A DNA stretch of 64,000 nucleotides from Bacillus_I endophytica_A (GCF_026790145.1 NZ_JALAMS010000001.1:434001-498000); one strand, 5' to 3'. Positions 32,806 through 41,344 are shown, counted from the first letter of the stretch. Notes: generated by a model not told the origin, from the letters alone. Translations and numbers: made by a program.

Positions 32806-33783
32806 ATGGCGCAAATGACAATGATTCAAGCAATCACTGATGCATTACGCACAGAGATGAAAAACGATGAAAACGTCTTAGTATTCGGTGAAGACGTTGG
32901 TGTAAACGGTGGGGTTTTCCGTGCGACTGAAGGTCTTCAAAAAGAATTCGGCGAAGATCGTGTATTTGATACACCGCTTGCTGAATCTGGTATCGGCGGT
33001 CTTGCGCTTGGCCTTGGTCTAGAAGGATTCCGTCCAGTTCCAGAAATTCAATTCTTCGGTTTCGTATACGAAGTAATGGATTCAATTTCTGGTCAAATGG
33101 CTCGTATGCGCTACCGTTCTGGTGGTCGTTGGACTTCTCCAGTTACAATCCGTTCTCCATTCGGTGGTGGAGTACATACGCCTGAACTTCACGCTGATAA
33201 CTTAGAAGGATTAGTTGCTCAACAACCTGGTCTTAAAGTTGTTATTCCAGCAACTCCATATGATGCAAAAGGACTTTTAATTGCAGCGATCCGTGATAAC
33301 GATCCTGTTATTTTCCTTGAGCACATGAAATTGTATCGTTCTTTCCGTGCGGAAGTACCTGAAGAAGAATATACAATTGAAATCGGAAAAGCTGATGTTA
33401 AACGTGAAGGAACAGACCTTTCTATCATCACTTACGGTGCAATGGTTCACTCTTCATTAAAAGCAGCTGAAGAACTTGAAAAAGAAGGCTACTCTGTAGA
33501 GGTTGTTGACCTTCGTACAGTAAGCCCATTAGATATTGACACAATTATTGCTTCTGTTGAGAAAACAGGTCGTGCACTTGTTGTTCAAGAAGCTCAAAAA
33601 CAAGCAGGTATCGGTGCTAACGTTGTTGCTGAAATCAACGACCGCGCTATCCTTAGCCTTGAAGCGCCTGTACTACGTGTTGCAGCTCCTGATACTGTAT
33701 TCCCATTCTCAGAAGCTGAAGGTGTTTGGTTACCAAACAACAACGACATCGTAGAAAAAGCAAAAGAAGTTCTTGAATTTTAA
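32806..33783 (+). CDS. pdhB: Pyruvate dehydrogenase E1 component, beta subunit
   Basis: 325 aa, ATG 32806, ribosome site AAGGAG inside the end of pdhA. Shows the E1-beta pyrimidine-binding domain (GEDVGVNGGVFRATEGLQ, FDTPLAESGIGGLALG, QMARMRYRSGG) and C-terminal transketolase-C domain (EVVDLRTVSPLDIDTI, VVQEAQKQAG). Pairs with PdhA to bind thiamine diphosphate at the interface. A 121-base gap with a strong hairpin separates it from pdhC. Confidence 0.97.
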   Translation: MAQMTMIQAITDALRTEMKNDENVLVFGEDVGVNGGVFRATEGLQKEFGEDRVFDTPLAESGIGGLALGLGLEGFRPVPEIQFFGFVYEVMDSISGQMARMRYRSGGRWTSPVTIRSPFGGGVHTPELHADNLEGLVAQQPGLKVVIPATPYDAKGLLIAAIRDNDPVIFLEHMKLYRSFRAEVPEEEYTIEIGKADVKREGTDLSIITYGAMVHSSLKAAEELEKEGYSVEVVDLRTVSPLDIDTIIASVEKTGRALVVQEAQKQAGIGANVVAEINDRAILSLEAPVLRVAAPDTVFPFSEAEGVWLPNNNDIVEKAKEVLEF

Positions 33784-33798
33784 TTGCTAATAAAGTAA

Positions 33799-33859
33799 AC
33801 AAAGCACAAAATGGCTTTCCTTGACTGCTTCGCGCAGCCAAGGTAGCTGTTGTGCTTAT
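33799..33859 (+). other. Conserved-looking stem-loop between pdhB and pdhC
   Basis: Outer arms AAGCACAA/TTGTGCTT enclose CCTTG-a-CTGC-ttcgc-GCAG-c-CAAGG, giving a hairpin of about 55 nt. There is no T run, so it is not a plain terminator. It could set different mRNA stability or processing for pdhAB and pdhCD. Confidence 0.65.
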
Positions 33860-33910
33860 CTATGTACTTTAAATCATAAAACATAATTTCTTACAGGAAG
33901 GTGAATGCTC

Positions 33911-35194
33911 GTGTCATTTGAATTTAAACTTCCAGATATCGGTGAAGGTATCCATGAAGGTGAAATCGTTAAGTGGTTCGTAAAGCCAGGAGACAAAATT
34001 AGTGAGGATGATGTACTTGCAGAAGTACAAAACGACAAAGCTGTTGTTGAAATCCCATCCCCAGTAGACGGAACAGTTGAAGAGTTAAAAGTTAGTGAAG
34101 GTGAAGTTGCGACAGTTGGTCAAGTTATCGTAACATTTGACGCACCTGGCTACGAAGACTTACAATTTAAAGGTAGCGATAGTGAAAGCTCTTCCAAAGA
34201 AGAACCAAAAGAAGAGAAAAAAGAAGAAGTACAAGGTGCACCAGCAGCTAGTACTGAAGCAGTAGATACTGATCGCAACGTTATCGCAATGCCATCTGTA
34301 CGTAAATATGCTCGTGAAAAAGGCATTGACATCCGTCAAGTAGCTGGTAGCGGTAAAAATGGTCGTATTCTAAAAGAAGATATTGATAGCTTTGTATCTG
34401 GTGGAGCACAACCTGCTGCACAAACAGAAGAAAAAGCTCCTGAAGCAGCTTCTGCAGCACCAAGTGCACCAGTAGTAGCTCCAGAAGGCGACTTCCCAGA
34501 AACTCGCGAGAAAATGAGCGGCATGCGTCGTGCAATCGCAAAAGCAATGGTGAACTCTAAGCATACGGCTCCACACGTTACACTTATGGACGAAGTAGAT
34601 GTAACAAAACTTGTGGCTCACCGTAAGAAGTTCAAAGCAGTTGCAGCTGAGCAAGGAACAAAATTAACGTTCTTACCTTACGTTGTTAAAGCTTTAACAT
34701 CTGCTCTTAAGAAGTTCCCAGCTCTTAACACATCTATTGATGATGCAACAGATGAAGTAGTTCAAAAACATTACTACAACATCGGAATCGCAGCTGACAC
34801 TGAAAAAGGTCTTGTTGTTCCAGTTGTAAAACACGCTGACCGCAAATCTGTTTTCTCTATCTCAGATGAGATCAACAGCCTAGCAACTAAAGCGCGTGAA
34901 GGTAAACTTTCTGGTGCAGAAATGAAAGGTGCTTCTTGCACAATCACAAACATCGGTTCAGCTGGTGGACAATGGTTCACTCCGGTTATCAACCATCCTG
35001 AAGTAGCTATTTTAGGTATTGGTCGTATTGCTGAGAAACCAGTTGTAGTGGACGGTGAGATTGTTATCGCTCCAGTGTTAGCTCTTTCTCTAAGCTTTGA
35101 CCACCGTATGATTGATGGTGCTACAGCACAAAATGCATTAAACAACATCAAGCGTTTACTTAACGATCCAGAACTATTATTAATGGAGGCGTAA
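33911..35194 (+). CDS. pdhC: Dihydrolipoamide acetyltransferase (PDH E2)
   Basis: 427 aa from GTG 33911, seven bases after AGGAAGGTG; ATG 33905 overlaps the site. One lipoyl domain (residues 1-78; lipoylated Lys in QNDKAVVEIPSP at about 43), an Ala/Glu/Lys-rich linker, the E3-binding domain (VRKYAREKGIDIRQVAGSGKNGRILKEDI, about 124-155), a second Ala/Pro linker, and the catalytic domain ending with LSFDHRMIDGATAQ (active-site His/Asp). Forms the 60-subunit core of the PDH complex. Followed by pdhD after four bases. Confidence 0.97.
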   Translation: MSFEFKLPDIGEGIHEGEIVKWFVKPGDKISEDDVLAEVQNDKAVVEIPSPVDGTVEELKVSEGEVATVGQVIVTFDAPGYEDLQFKGSDSESSSKEEPKEEKKEEVQGAPAASTEAVDTDRNVIAMPSVRKYAREKGIDIRQVAGSGKNGRILKEDIDSFVSGGAQPAAQTEEKAPEAASAAPSAPVVAPEGDFPETREKMSGMRRAIAKAMVNSKHTAPHVTLMDEVDVTKLVAHRKKFKAVAAEQGTKLTFLPYVVKALTSALKKFPALNTSIDDATDEVVQKHYYNIGIAADTEKGLVVPVVKHADRKSVFSISDEINSLATKAREGKLSGAEMKGASCTITNIGSAGGQWFTPVINHPEVAILGIGRIAEKPVVVDGEIVIAPVLALSLSFDHRMIDGATAQNALNNIKRLLNDPELLLMEA

Positions 35195-35198
35195 TATC

Positions 35199-36608
35199 AT
35201 GGTAGTAGGAGATTTCCCGATTGAAACAGATACTATTGTAGTTGGAGCAGGTCCTGGTGGATACGTTGCAGCAATCCGTGCAGCACAATTAGGACAAAAA
35301 GTAACAATTATCGAAAAAGCTAATCTTGGTGGAGTATGCTTAAACGTTGGTTGTATTCCTTCAAAAGCTCTTATCACAGCAGGTCACCGTATCGAGCATG
35401 CGAAGCATTCTGAAGATATGGGAATCACAGTTGAAAACGTAAAAGTTGACTTCACAAAAGTTCAAGAGTGGAAAGCTGGCGTTGTTAACAAACTAACTGG
35501 CGGTGTTGAAGGTCTTCTTAAAGGAAATAAAGTGGATATCGTAAAAGGTGAAGCTTATTTCGTAGATCAAAACACACTTCGAGTTATGGACGAAAACTCT
35601 GCGCAAACATATACATTCAAAAATGTAATCATTGCAACAGGTTCTCGCCCAGTTGAAATTCCAGGATTCAAATTCTCTGAGCGCGTAATCAACTCAACAG
35701 GAGCTCTTGCTCTTAAAGAAATTCCTAAAAAGCTTGTTGTAATCGGTGGAGGTTACATCGGTACTGAGCTTGGAACTGCTTACGCTAACTTCGGAACAGA
35801 AGTAACAATTGTTGAAGCTGCTGATGATATTTTAGCTGGTTTCGAAAAACAAATGACTTCAATCGTTAAACGTGAACTTAAGAAAAAAGGAAACGTTACA
35901 GTTCATACAAAAGCTATGGCTAAAGGCGTTGAAGAAACTAAAGACGGCGTAAAAGTAACGTTTGAAGTAGGCGGAAAAGAAGAAACTGTTGAAGCAGACT
36001 ATGTTCTTGTAACAGTTGGTCGTCGTCCAAATACTGACGAGCTTGGTCTTGAGCAACTTGGTATTGAAATGACTGATCGCGGTCTTATCAAAATTGACAA
36101 ACAATGTCGTACAAATGTAAACAACGTGTACGCAATTGGTGATATTGTTGAAGGACCACCATTAGCACACAAAGCTTCTTATGAAGCAAAAATTGCTGCT
36201 GAAGCAATTAGCGGCGAACCTTCTGAGATTGATTATCTTGGAATTCCTGCTGTATGCTTCACAGATCCAGAACTTGCATCTGTTGGTTACACAGAAGCAC
36301 AAGCAAAAGAAGACGGCATTGAAATCAAAGCAGCGAAATTCCCATTCGCAGCAAATGGACGTGCTCTTTCTCTTAACAGCACAGACGGTTTCTTAAAACT
36401 AATCACTCGTAAAGAAGACGGTGTAATTATCGGTGCTCAAATCGCAGGTAGTGGCGCTTCTGATATTATTTCAGAACTTAGCCTTGCAATTGAGTCTGGT
36501 ATGACAGCTGAAGATGTTGCTTTAACAATTCACGCTCACCCAACTCTTGGAGAGATTACAATGGAAGCAGCTGAAGTTGCTCTTGGTACTCCAATTCATA
36601 TGCTATAA
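35199..36608 (+). CDS. pdhD: Dihydrolipoamide dehydrogenase (PDH E3)
   Basis: 469 aa, ATG 35199 after GGAGG. Flavoprotein disulfide reductase: GAGPGGYVAA FAD motif (residues 18-27), redox disulfide in GGVCLNVGCIPSK (about 45-57), NAD motif GGGYIGTELG, the second FAD motif VYAIGDIVEG, and the active-site base in HAHPTLGE near the C-terminus. Reoxidises lipoyl groups, making NADH. The last 53 bases, including the stop codon, are repeated immediately downstream (see the repeat feature). Confidence 0.97.
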   Translation: MVVGDFPIETDTIVVGAGPGGYVAAIRAAQLGQKVTIIEKANLGGVCLNVGCIPSKALITAGHRIEHAKHSEDMGITVENVKVDFTKVQEWKAGVVNKLTGGVEGLLKGNKVDIVKGEAYFVDQNTLRVMDENSAQTYTFKNVIIATGSRPVEIPGFKFSERVINSTGALALKEIPKKLVVIGGGYIGTELGTAYANFGTEVTIVEAADDILAGFEKQMTSIVKRELKKKGNVTVHTKAMAKGVEETKDGVKVTFEVGGKEETVEADYVLVTVGRRPNTDELGLEQLGIEMTDRGLIKIDKQCRTNVNNVYAIGDIVEGPPLAHKASYEAKIAAEAISGEPSEIDYLGIPAVCFTDPELASVGYTEAQAKEDGIEIKAAKFPFAANGRALSLNSTDGFLKLITRKEDGVIIGAQIAGSGASDIISELSLAIESGMTAEDVALTIHAHPTLGEITMEAAEVALGTPIHML

Positions 36609-36664
36609 GATAATGGAAGCAGCTGAAGTTGCTCTTGGTACTCCAATTCATATGCTATAAGATA
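36560..36664. repeat. 52-bp exact tandem duplication of the pdhD 3' end
   Basis: Bases 36560-36612 and 36612-36664 are identical (53 matching bases, period 52). The unit holds the last 16 codons of pdhD, the TAA and six further bases. The first copy supplies the functional stop, so the protein is unchanged and the second copy is untranslated relic sequence ahead of the terminator. Confidence 0.97.
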
Positions 36665-36671
36665 GATGAAG

Positions 36672-36707
36672 AAAAATCCCTTAGTCGAATGACTAAGGGA
36701 TTTTTTT
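36672..36707 (+). terminator. Terminator of pdhABCD
   Basis: AAAAATCCCTTAGTC-GAAT-GACTAAGGGATTTTT, T run. Confidence 0.92.
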
Positions 36708-36776
36708 GTATACAATAAGAAAGCTTGCATATATATAGGACAAGGGTTTTGTTGGTGAGAGGAGGAGAAGGTTAAG

Positions 36777-37013
36777 GTGCTGTATCATATTTATATCTTA
36801 CAATTTTTTATATGGTGTACATTTACATTTGTTGAGCATCTTTCTCATCGAGACCATCTTGGAGCCAAAGCGCTACTCTTCATTGTTTTCGTATATTTGG
36901 GATACCTCATTGCTGAAATGTATTTAAAACACAAAAAAAGCGCTTTCTTTCTCACTGCAGTCTCTATGATCACTTTTTTTAGTATGCAAACTTTAGTGTT
37001 TTCTTTTTTCTAG
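36777..37013 (+). CDS. Small three-helix membrane protein of unknown function
   Basis: 78 aa, GTG 36777 with GGAGGAGAAGG just upstream. Three hydrophobic segments (about 4-18, 30-50 and 55-78) separated by HLSHRDHLGAK and YLKHKKS, the latter positive and so probably cytoplasmic. Not recognised. It occupies the place where B. subtilis has the lipoprotein gene slp (between pdhD and SR1/speA), but it lacks a lipobox Cys and is not Slp. Confidence 0.65.
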   Translation: MLYHIYILQFFIWCTFTFVEHLSHRDHLGAKALLFIVFVYLGYLIAEMYLKHKKSAFFLTAVSMITFFSMQTLVFSFF

Positions 37014-37054
37014 GCTGATGTTCTGAAAAGAAAAAGGTTTATAAAATTTATTAA

Positions 37055-37102
37055 TGTGTTATACAAATAAGCGTTGACATTTTAAATGTGACATAATATT
37101 AT
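37055..37102 (+). promoter_or_regulatory. SR1 promoter with two CcpN-type operators
   Basis: TTGACA (37074-37079), 17 bases, TATTAT (37097-37102). TGTGTTATACA (37055-37065) matches the CcpN pattern TRTGHYATAYW at all positions, and TGTGACATAAT (37087-37097) at all but one. One operator is upstream of the -35 and one is in the spacer, the arrangement expected for CcpN repression of SR1 in B. subtilis. Confidence 0.8.
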
Positions 37103-37165
37103 AGAAAACAAGAAGATAAAACGTTTTCAAAAATAACCTCAAAAGGCAAAAAGGAGCGCTATAAG

Positions 37166-37276
37166 ATGGGAACAATTATTTGTCAAACATGCAGTGACAC
37201 AATTGAGTATTTTGATGATGAGAAAGTATCAACGCTTTATGGAACGTGCCAATATTGTGAGGAAAAAGATAAATAG
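37166..37276 (+). CDS. sr1P: SR1P, GapA-binding peptide
   Basis: 36 aa, ATG 37166 with AAGGAG nine bases upstream. It begins MGTIICQTC and contains DDEKVSTLYGTC, closely matching what I know of SR1P (MGTIVCQDC..., DEKVTTLYG). Two Cys-x-x-Cys pairs (6/9 and 28/31) suggest a metal-binding knuckle. In B. subtilis SR1P binds glyceraldehyde-3-phosphate dehydrogenase GapA and promotes its interaction with RNase J1; rnjA is in this window. Too short for standard gene callers. Confidence 0.9.
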   Translation: MGTIICQTCSDTIEYFDDEKVSTLYGTCQYCEEKDK

Positions 37277-37295
37277 AATAATAGAATAATAAAAT

Positions 37296-37327
37296 AAAAA
37301 AGCTCTGCAAATGCAGAGCTTTTTTTA
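37296..37327. terminator. Bidirectional terminator of SR1 and speA
   Basis: AAAAAAGCTCTGC-AAAT-GCAGAGCTTTTTTT. Confidence 0.92.
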
Positions 37328-38800
37328 TTTTATTGCTTTATGTTCTTTAATGACTCGAAGTGTCTTTAATGTGTGATCTTCAGGTCCTTGAACAGGAAGA
37401 CCTTCTTCAAGATTTTTCTTAATATATTGGAGGTTTTCTTCCATAATAATTTCTCCAGGAATAAAAATAGGAATCCCTGGTGGATAAATCATGATAAATT
37501 CAGCTGTAATACGTCCTGATGACTCTTCAAAAGGAACAACCTCTGTTTCTGCATAAAAAGCATCTCGAGGTGTTAGAGAGAGCACAGGGATGTCTGGTAA
37601 GAGCACAGAGATATCTTCAGAGCTTTGGACGTTGTCCTTACACTCGTTAACAAGTTCTGTTAGTGCTTCTATAAGCATGTTAATATTCTCTATTGTATCT
37701 CCTGGTGTAATAATACAAAGCAAGTTATAAAGATCAGAAAGTTCTACTTCAATATTGAAGCGTTCACGCAACCATTTTTCTGCATCATAGCCTGAAATGC
37801 CAAGCTCTTTAATTGAAATAATAAGCTTTGTCGGATCCATATCATACGTTGCTTTCGTGCCAAGGATTTCACGTCCAATACAACGAATATATCCAATTTC
37901 ATTAATTCTTTTACGCGCTGTCTCAGCAAGGTCAATAGCATACTCTGCAAGCTCTTTTCCTTCTGTTGCAAGTCTTTTACGAGCAACGTCTAATGAAGCA
38001 AGTAAAATATAAGATGTTGATGTTGTTGTTAACATGCTTAAGATGGACTGAACACGCTTTGGTGAAACAAGTCCTTCTCTCATATTAAGAATAGAGCTTC
38101 CTGTCAAAGATCCGCCTAACTTATGCACACTTGTGGCAGCCATATCTGCTCCTGCTTGCATAGCTGATAGGGGAAGATCATCATGAAAATGAATGTGCAC
38201 TCCATGAGCTTCATCAACAAGAACAGGAATTGAGAATGAATGAGCAAGCTCAACAATTCGCTTTAGATCTGCTGCAATTCCAAAATACGTTGGATTAATA
38301 ACAAGAACAGCTTTTGCATCTGGATGCTGATAAAGTGCTTTTTCTACTGCATCTGTTGTAATGCCGTGTGAAATTCCTAGATCAGGATCAATTTCAGGAT
38401 GAATAAAAACAGGTGTAGCTCCTGAAAATATAATAGCACTCATAACAGATTTATGAACGTTACGTGGAACTAAAATTTTGTCTCCAGGTCCACAAACAGA
38501 CATTACCATCGCTATAATGGCTCCGCTTGTACCTTGCACAGAGAAAAATGTATGATCAGCTCCAAAAGCGCGAGCAGCAAGTTCTTGAGCTTCTTGAATC
38601 ATTCCGCTTGGCTGATGGAGATCATCAAGCGGTGCAATATTAATCAAATCTATAGAAAGGGCATTTTCCCCAATAAACGAGCGAAATTCTTCATCCATTC
38701 CACGACCTTTTTTATGACCTGGAATATGAAATTGAATCGGGTCTTTTTTAGCGTGCTCAATAAGACCTGTAAAAAGGGGTGTTTCAAACTGTGAAGACAA
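37325..38800 (-). CDS. speA: Arginine decarboxylase (Orn/Lys/Arg decarboxylase family)
   Basis: 491 aa from TTG 38800 (AAGGTGGG upstream), the length of B. subtilis SpeA (490). PLP fold type I: HIPGHKKGRG at residues 25-34, the cofactor-contacting FFSVQGTSGA, DEAHGVH, and the Schiff-base lysine in SVHKLGGSLTGSS. It makes agmatine from arginine for putrescine and spermidine synthesis. Family sequence alone cannot exclude lysine as substrate, but position next to SR1 and sequence similarity favour SpeA. Confidence 0.93.
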   Translation of the reverse strand: MSSQFETPLFTGLIEHAKKDPIQFHIPGHKKGRGMDEEFRSFIGENALSIDLINIAPLDDLHQPSGMIQEAQELAARAFGADHTFFSVQGTSGAIIAMVMSVCGPGDKILVPRNVHKSVMSAIIFSGATPVFIHPEIDPDLGISHGITTDAVEKALYQHPDAKAVLVINPTYFGIAADLKRIVELAHSFSIPVLVDEAHGVHIHFHDDLPLSAMQAGADMAATSVHKLGGSLTGSSILNMREGLVSPKRVQSILSMLTTTSTSYILLASLDVARKRLATEGKELAEYAIDLAETARKRINEIGYIRCIGREILGTKATYDMDPTKLIISIKELGISGYDAEKWLRERFNIEVELSDLYNLLCIITPGDTIENINMLIEALTELVNECKDNVQSSEDISVLLPDIPVLSLTPRDAFYAETEVVPFEESSGRITAEFIMIYPPGIPIFIPGEIIMEENLQYIKKNLEEGLPVQGPEDHTLKTLRVIKEHKAIK

Positions 38801-39004
38801 TATACTAATCCCACCTTAATTATCAAACTTAAAAAACAAATGAATTATAGCACTTATAGAATGGTTTGCAAAGCTCTTTTTCATAGCTTTTCCGTTTTGA
38901 AAGGAAAAATAAAAAGAAGTTCTAAAAAATGAAAAGAAGTTGCGTTTATTCTATATTGTGAGGCACAATGTTAAAAGAGAAATAAATGATAGGAGATGAA
39001 AGAT

Positions 39005-39277
39005 ATGGAATATCAATATCCAATTTCAATTGATTGGAGTACAGATGAAATTGTTGATGTTGTTCGCTTTTTTGAAGCAATTGAAAAAGCATATGAAAAA
39101 GGAATTTCACGTGAACAGCTTATGAGCACATATAGACGCTTTAAAGAAATTGTCCCAAGCAAATCAGAGGAAAAACAAATTTGTAATGAATTTGAAGAAC
39201 AAAGTCATTATTCACCGTATCGAACGATCAAAAAAGCAAAAGATGCACCAGAAGAAACTTTTATTCGTATGAGATAA
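39005..39277 (+). CDS. yktA: UPF0223 family protein YktA
   Basis: 90 aa from ATG 39005 (TAGGAG upstream; the earlier ATG at 38996 lies at the ribosome site). It starts MEYQYPISIDWSTDEIVDVVRFFEAIEKAYEKGI and contains YRRFKEIVPSKSEEK, nearly identical in plan to B. subtilis YktA (88 aa). Helical, cytoplasmic, function unknown. Convergent with yktB as in B. subtilis. Confidence 0.93.
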   Translation: MEYQYPISIDWSTDEIVDVVRFFEAIEKAYEKGISREQLMSTYRRFKEIVPSKSEEKQICNEFEEQSHYSPYRTIKKAKDAPEETFIRMR

Positions 39278-39307
39278 AAAAGAAGAGCAATTTGCTCTTC
39301 TTTTTTT
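39276..39307. terminator. Bidirectional terminator
   Basis: AAAAAAGAAGAGC-AATTT-GCTCTTCTTTTTT between yktA and yktB. Confidence 0.9.
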
Positions 39308-39935
39308 AGATTGTAGCTCCTAATTTATATAGAGGAAGTAGCGTTGTAAAGGCATCTTTAAACGTTTGGTCCCATTCATCTTTTGACATCTCTATAGCCT
39401 CTTTTTGCGGAATACGTAAACCACAAAGGATTTCTGCTTTTTTTACATTTTCTAAGCGGTCAAAGAGAGCTGTTAAATCTTCTCTTGATAAATCCTCCAT
39501 TGAGATAGTATCAGGCTTTGTATGGTCTTTTGACCAAACAAAATAAGCTGGGATCCTATTTTCGATTTCCTCAATATGTGTTTTTAAAATTTTTCCATAC
39601 TCTGTTTTAATATCTGCTTCATAAATAACAGCAAACCAAATAAAGACGTGAGACTCAAAAAGTCCGATTTGGAAATGTGGATGTCTTTTATATCCGCGCT
39701 TATTTGCTGCAAAAGCAACCCACGTATCTTTCGGTGGATTGACAGAGCGTCTGGCGTGTTTTGCAACATGTGCAAACATTTCTTCCTGACATAGAGAAGA
39801 TAGAAATGGAGCATATATTTCGCCTAAGCTTTCTAGCTTTGGACGTACTTGTTTTTTTAATTCGCCCATACGCTCATCAAGACCATCCACTGTAAAAACA
39901 TTAAAGTCTTCTTTTGTAAATCTCTCAAATTTCAT
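39306..39935 (-). CDS. yktB: UPF0637 (DUF1054) family protein YktB
   Basis: 209 aa, ATG 39935 after GGAGG. Recognisable segments: FTKEDFNVFTVDGLDERM at the N-terminus, HVAKHARRSVNPPKDTWVAFAANKRGYKRHPHFQIGLFESHVF in the middle, and the C-terminal PLYKLG. Matches B. subtilis YktB (212 aa). The alpha/beta fold is known from structural genomics but no function is established. Confidence 0.92.
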   Translation of the reverse strand: MKFERFTKEDFNVFTVDGLDERMGELKKQVRPKLESLGEIYAPFLSSLCQEEMFAHVAKHARRSVNPPKDTWVAFAANKRGYKRHPHFQIGLFESHVFIWFAVIYEADIKTEYGKILKTHIEEIENRIPAYFVWSKDHTKPDTISMEDLSREDLTALFDRLENVKKAEILCGLRIPQKEAIEMSKDEWDQTFKDAFTTLLPLYKLGATI

Positions 39936-40167
39936 GGTGTACCTCCAGATGAATGTTTTTTTTAGAATAGGTAAGGGTAACTAATAAGTAATCATATCAC
40001 AACTTAGATGGAACAATAGAAGTTAAAACCCTTAAAGCCTATTTTTAAAACTTTCTTACAAATGTAGTTACAAGATATAAATGTTCTACATACGATATAA
40101 AAATAATATATTCTGAATATTAAAACTTTTCGTCAAGCTTGTTATGTTAAGAGAGGGGGCTTCAACA

Positions 40168-40365
40168 ATGAAGCAAGTAGTAAATATTCACAAAAAAACC
40201 GAATATACGAACCATTTAGCAGTGTTGAGGATGGAACTTGATTATGAGCTTGCCACTTTGTACGAAGCAATGATTGAAGAAAATGAGGAACAAAAACTAA
40301 AAAGTAAACAAAAGTTAGAAAAACTTCGCCAAGAGCTATTGAAGTACAGCGAAAAAAAACAATAG
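40168..40365 (+). CDS. ykzI: YkzI family small protein
   Basis: 65 aa from ATG 40168, after AGAGGGGG; the earlier in-frame start at 40144 precedes that site. MKQVVNIHKKTEYTNHLAVLRMELDYELATLYEAM is the conserved core, followed by a charged coiled-coil-like tail (EENEEQKLKSKQKLEKLRQELLKY). Same place as ykzI in B. subtilis, between yktB and suhB. Function unknown. Confidence 0.85.
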   Translation: MKQVVNIHKKTEYTNHLAVLRMELDYELATLYEAMIEENEEQKLKSKQKLEKLRQELLKYSEKKQ

Positions 40366-40396
40366 TATGAACGTTATAAAAAAATAAAACTTGTTT

Positions 40397-40420
40397 AGAC
40401 TATACAGGTCTGTATAGTCT
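40397..40420. other. Perfect 11-bp inverted repeat upstream of suhB
   Basis: AGACTATACAG-GT-CTGTATAGTCT with A/T-rich flanks. It is followed by CTTGTTATG, not a T run, so it may be a weak terminator of ykzI or an operator site. Confidence 0.6.
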
Positions 40421-40541
40421 CTTGTTATGACGGTTTTAGAATAACAACTATAAAAAAGGATGAAACTTGATTTGTGGCGCTGATTTTCATAAGCTACTTT
40501 TATAACTTAATTTTAGTTTGACTTTTAAGGGGGTTTGCAAA

Positions 40542-41342
40542 ATGGAAGATTTTTGGAAAGGTATTTATACATATGCTACATCATGGGTAAAAGAAGCGGG
40601 AGAAATGATCAAAGATTCGTTTAGTAAAGAGCTTCTTATTGAAACAAAATCAAATCCAAATGACCTTGTTACAAATATGGACAAAGATGTTGAAACGTTT
40701 TTATACGAAAAAATTCAAGAGACGTTTCCAACGCACCGTATTGTAGGAGAAGAAGGACATGGAACAGATGTTACATCAGCAGAAGGGATCCTATGGGTTA
40801 TTGATCCTATTGACGGTACAATGAATTTTGTCCATCAGCAGCGTAATTTTGCTATTTCCATTGGCATATTTGAAAATGGCGTAGGGAAAATTGGATTGAT
40901 TTATGATGTTATGCATGATGAGCTTTATCATACAATTCGTGGAAACGGAGCCTATATGAATGATATCAAGCTTCCAATGCTCACTGAATCACCTGTAAAA
41001 GAAGCTATCCTTTCCCTAAACGCTACATGGGTAACAGATAATCACCGCATTGATCCAGCGGTTCTTTCTCCTCTTGTAAAAGATGTTAGAGGAACGAGAT
41101 CATATGGTTCTGCTGCTCTAGAGCTTGCTTATATTGCCGCTGGACGTCTTGATGGGTATATAACGATGAGACTTGCTCCATGGGATTTTGCTGGTGGTCT
41201 TGTATTGATTGAAGAAGTAGGAGGAGTAGTTACTAATGTTTACGGAGAAGAACTTAATATTTTAGAAAAAAATAGTGTTTTTGCTGGTGAAAAAGCATTT
41301 CATAAAGAAGTCCTTCAAACGTACATTAATAAAAAGAGATAA
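40542..41342 (+). CDS. suhB: Inositol-1-monophosphatase family protein SuhB/YktC
   Basis: 266 aa from ATG 40542 with AAGGGGG upstream. The metal-dependent phosphatase motifs are GEEGH (about 69-73), WVIDPIDGTMNFVH (about 84-97) and the C-terminal WDFAGGLVLIEEVGG. Members hydrolyse inositol phosphates, fructose-1,6-bisphosphate or NADP phosphate; B. subtilis YktC acts on inositol monophosphate. An acetyltransferase gene follows two bases after the stop, so they are co-transcribed. Confidence 0.92.
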   Translation: MEDFWKGIYTYATSWVKEAGEMIKDSFSKELLIETKSNPNDLVTNMDKDVETFLYEKIQETFPTHRIVGEEGHGTDVTSAEGILWVIDPIDGTMNFVHQQRNFAISIGIFENGVGKIGLIYDVMHDELYHTIRGNGAYMNDIKLPMLTESPVKEAILSLNATWVTDNHRIDPAVLSPLVKDVRGTRSYGSAALELAYIAAGRLDGYITMRLAPWDFAGGLVLIEEVGGVVTNVYGEELNILEKNSVFAGEKAFHKEVLQTYINKKR

Positions 41343-41344
41343 CT

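Larger units (their letters stand above)
37103..37327 (+). ncRNA. sr1: SR1 dual-function small RNA
   Basis: A transcript of roughly 220 nt runs from the 37074 promoter to the terminator at 37296. It encodes SR1P and lies between pdhD and speA like SR1 of B. subtilis. There SR1 also base-pairs with ahrC mRNA, the arginine regulator, and its peptide acts on GapA. I cannot test the ahrC pairing because ahrC is not in the window. A half-matching cre-like sequence lies near 37116-37129. Confidence 0.8.

Noticed and set aside
37116..37129. Cre-like ATAAAACGTTTTCA within SR1 leader
   Set aside because: The right half fits but both defining bases of the left half (TG) are wrong; mentioned only as a weak possibility.
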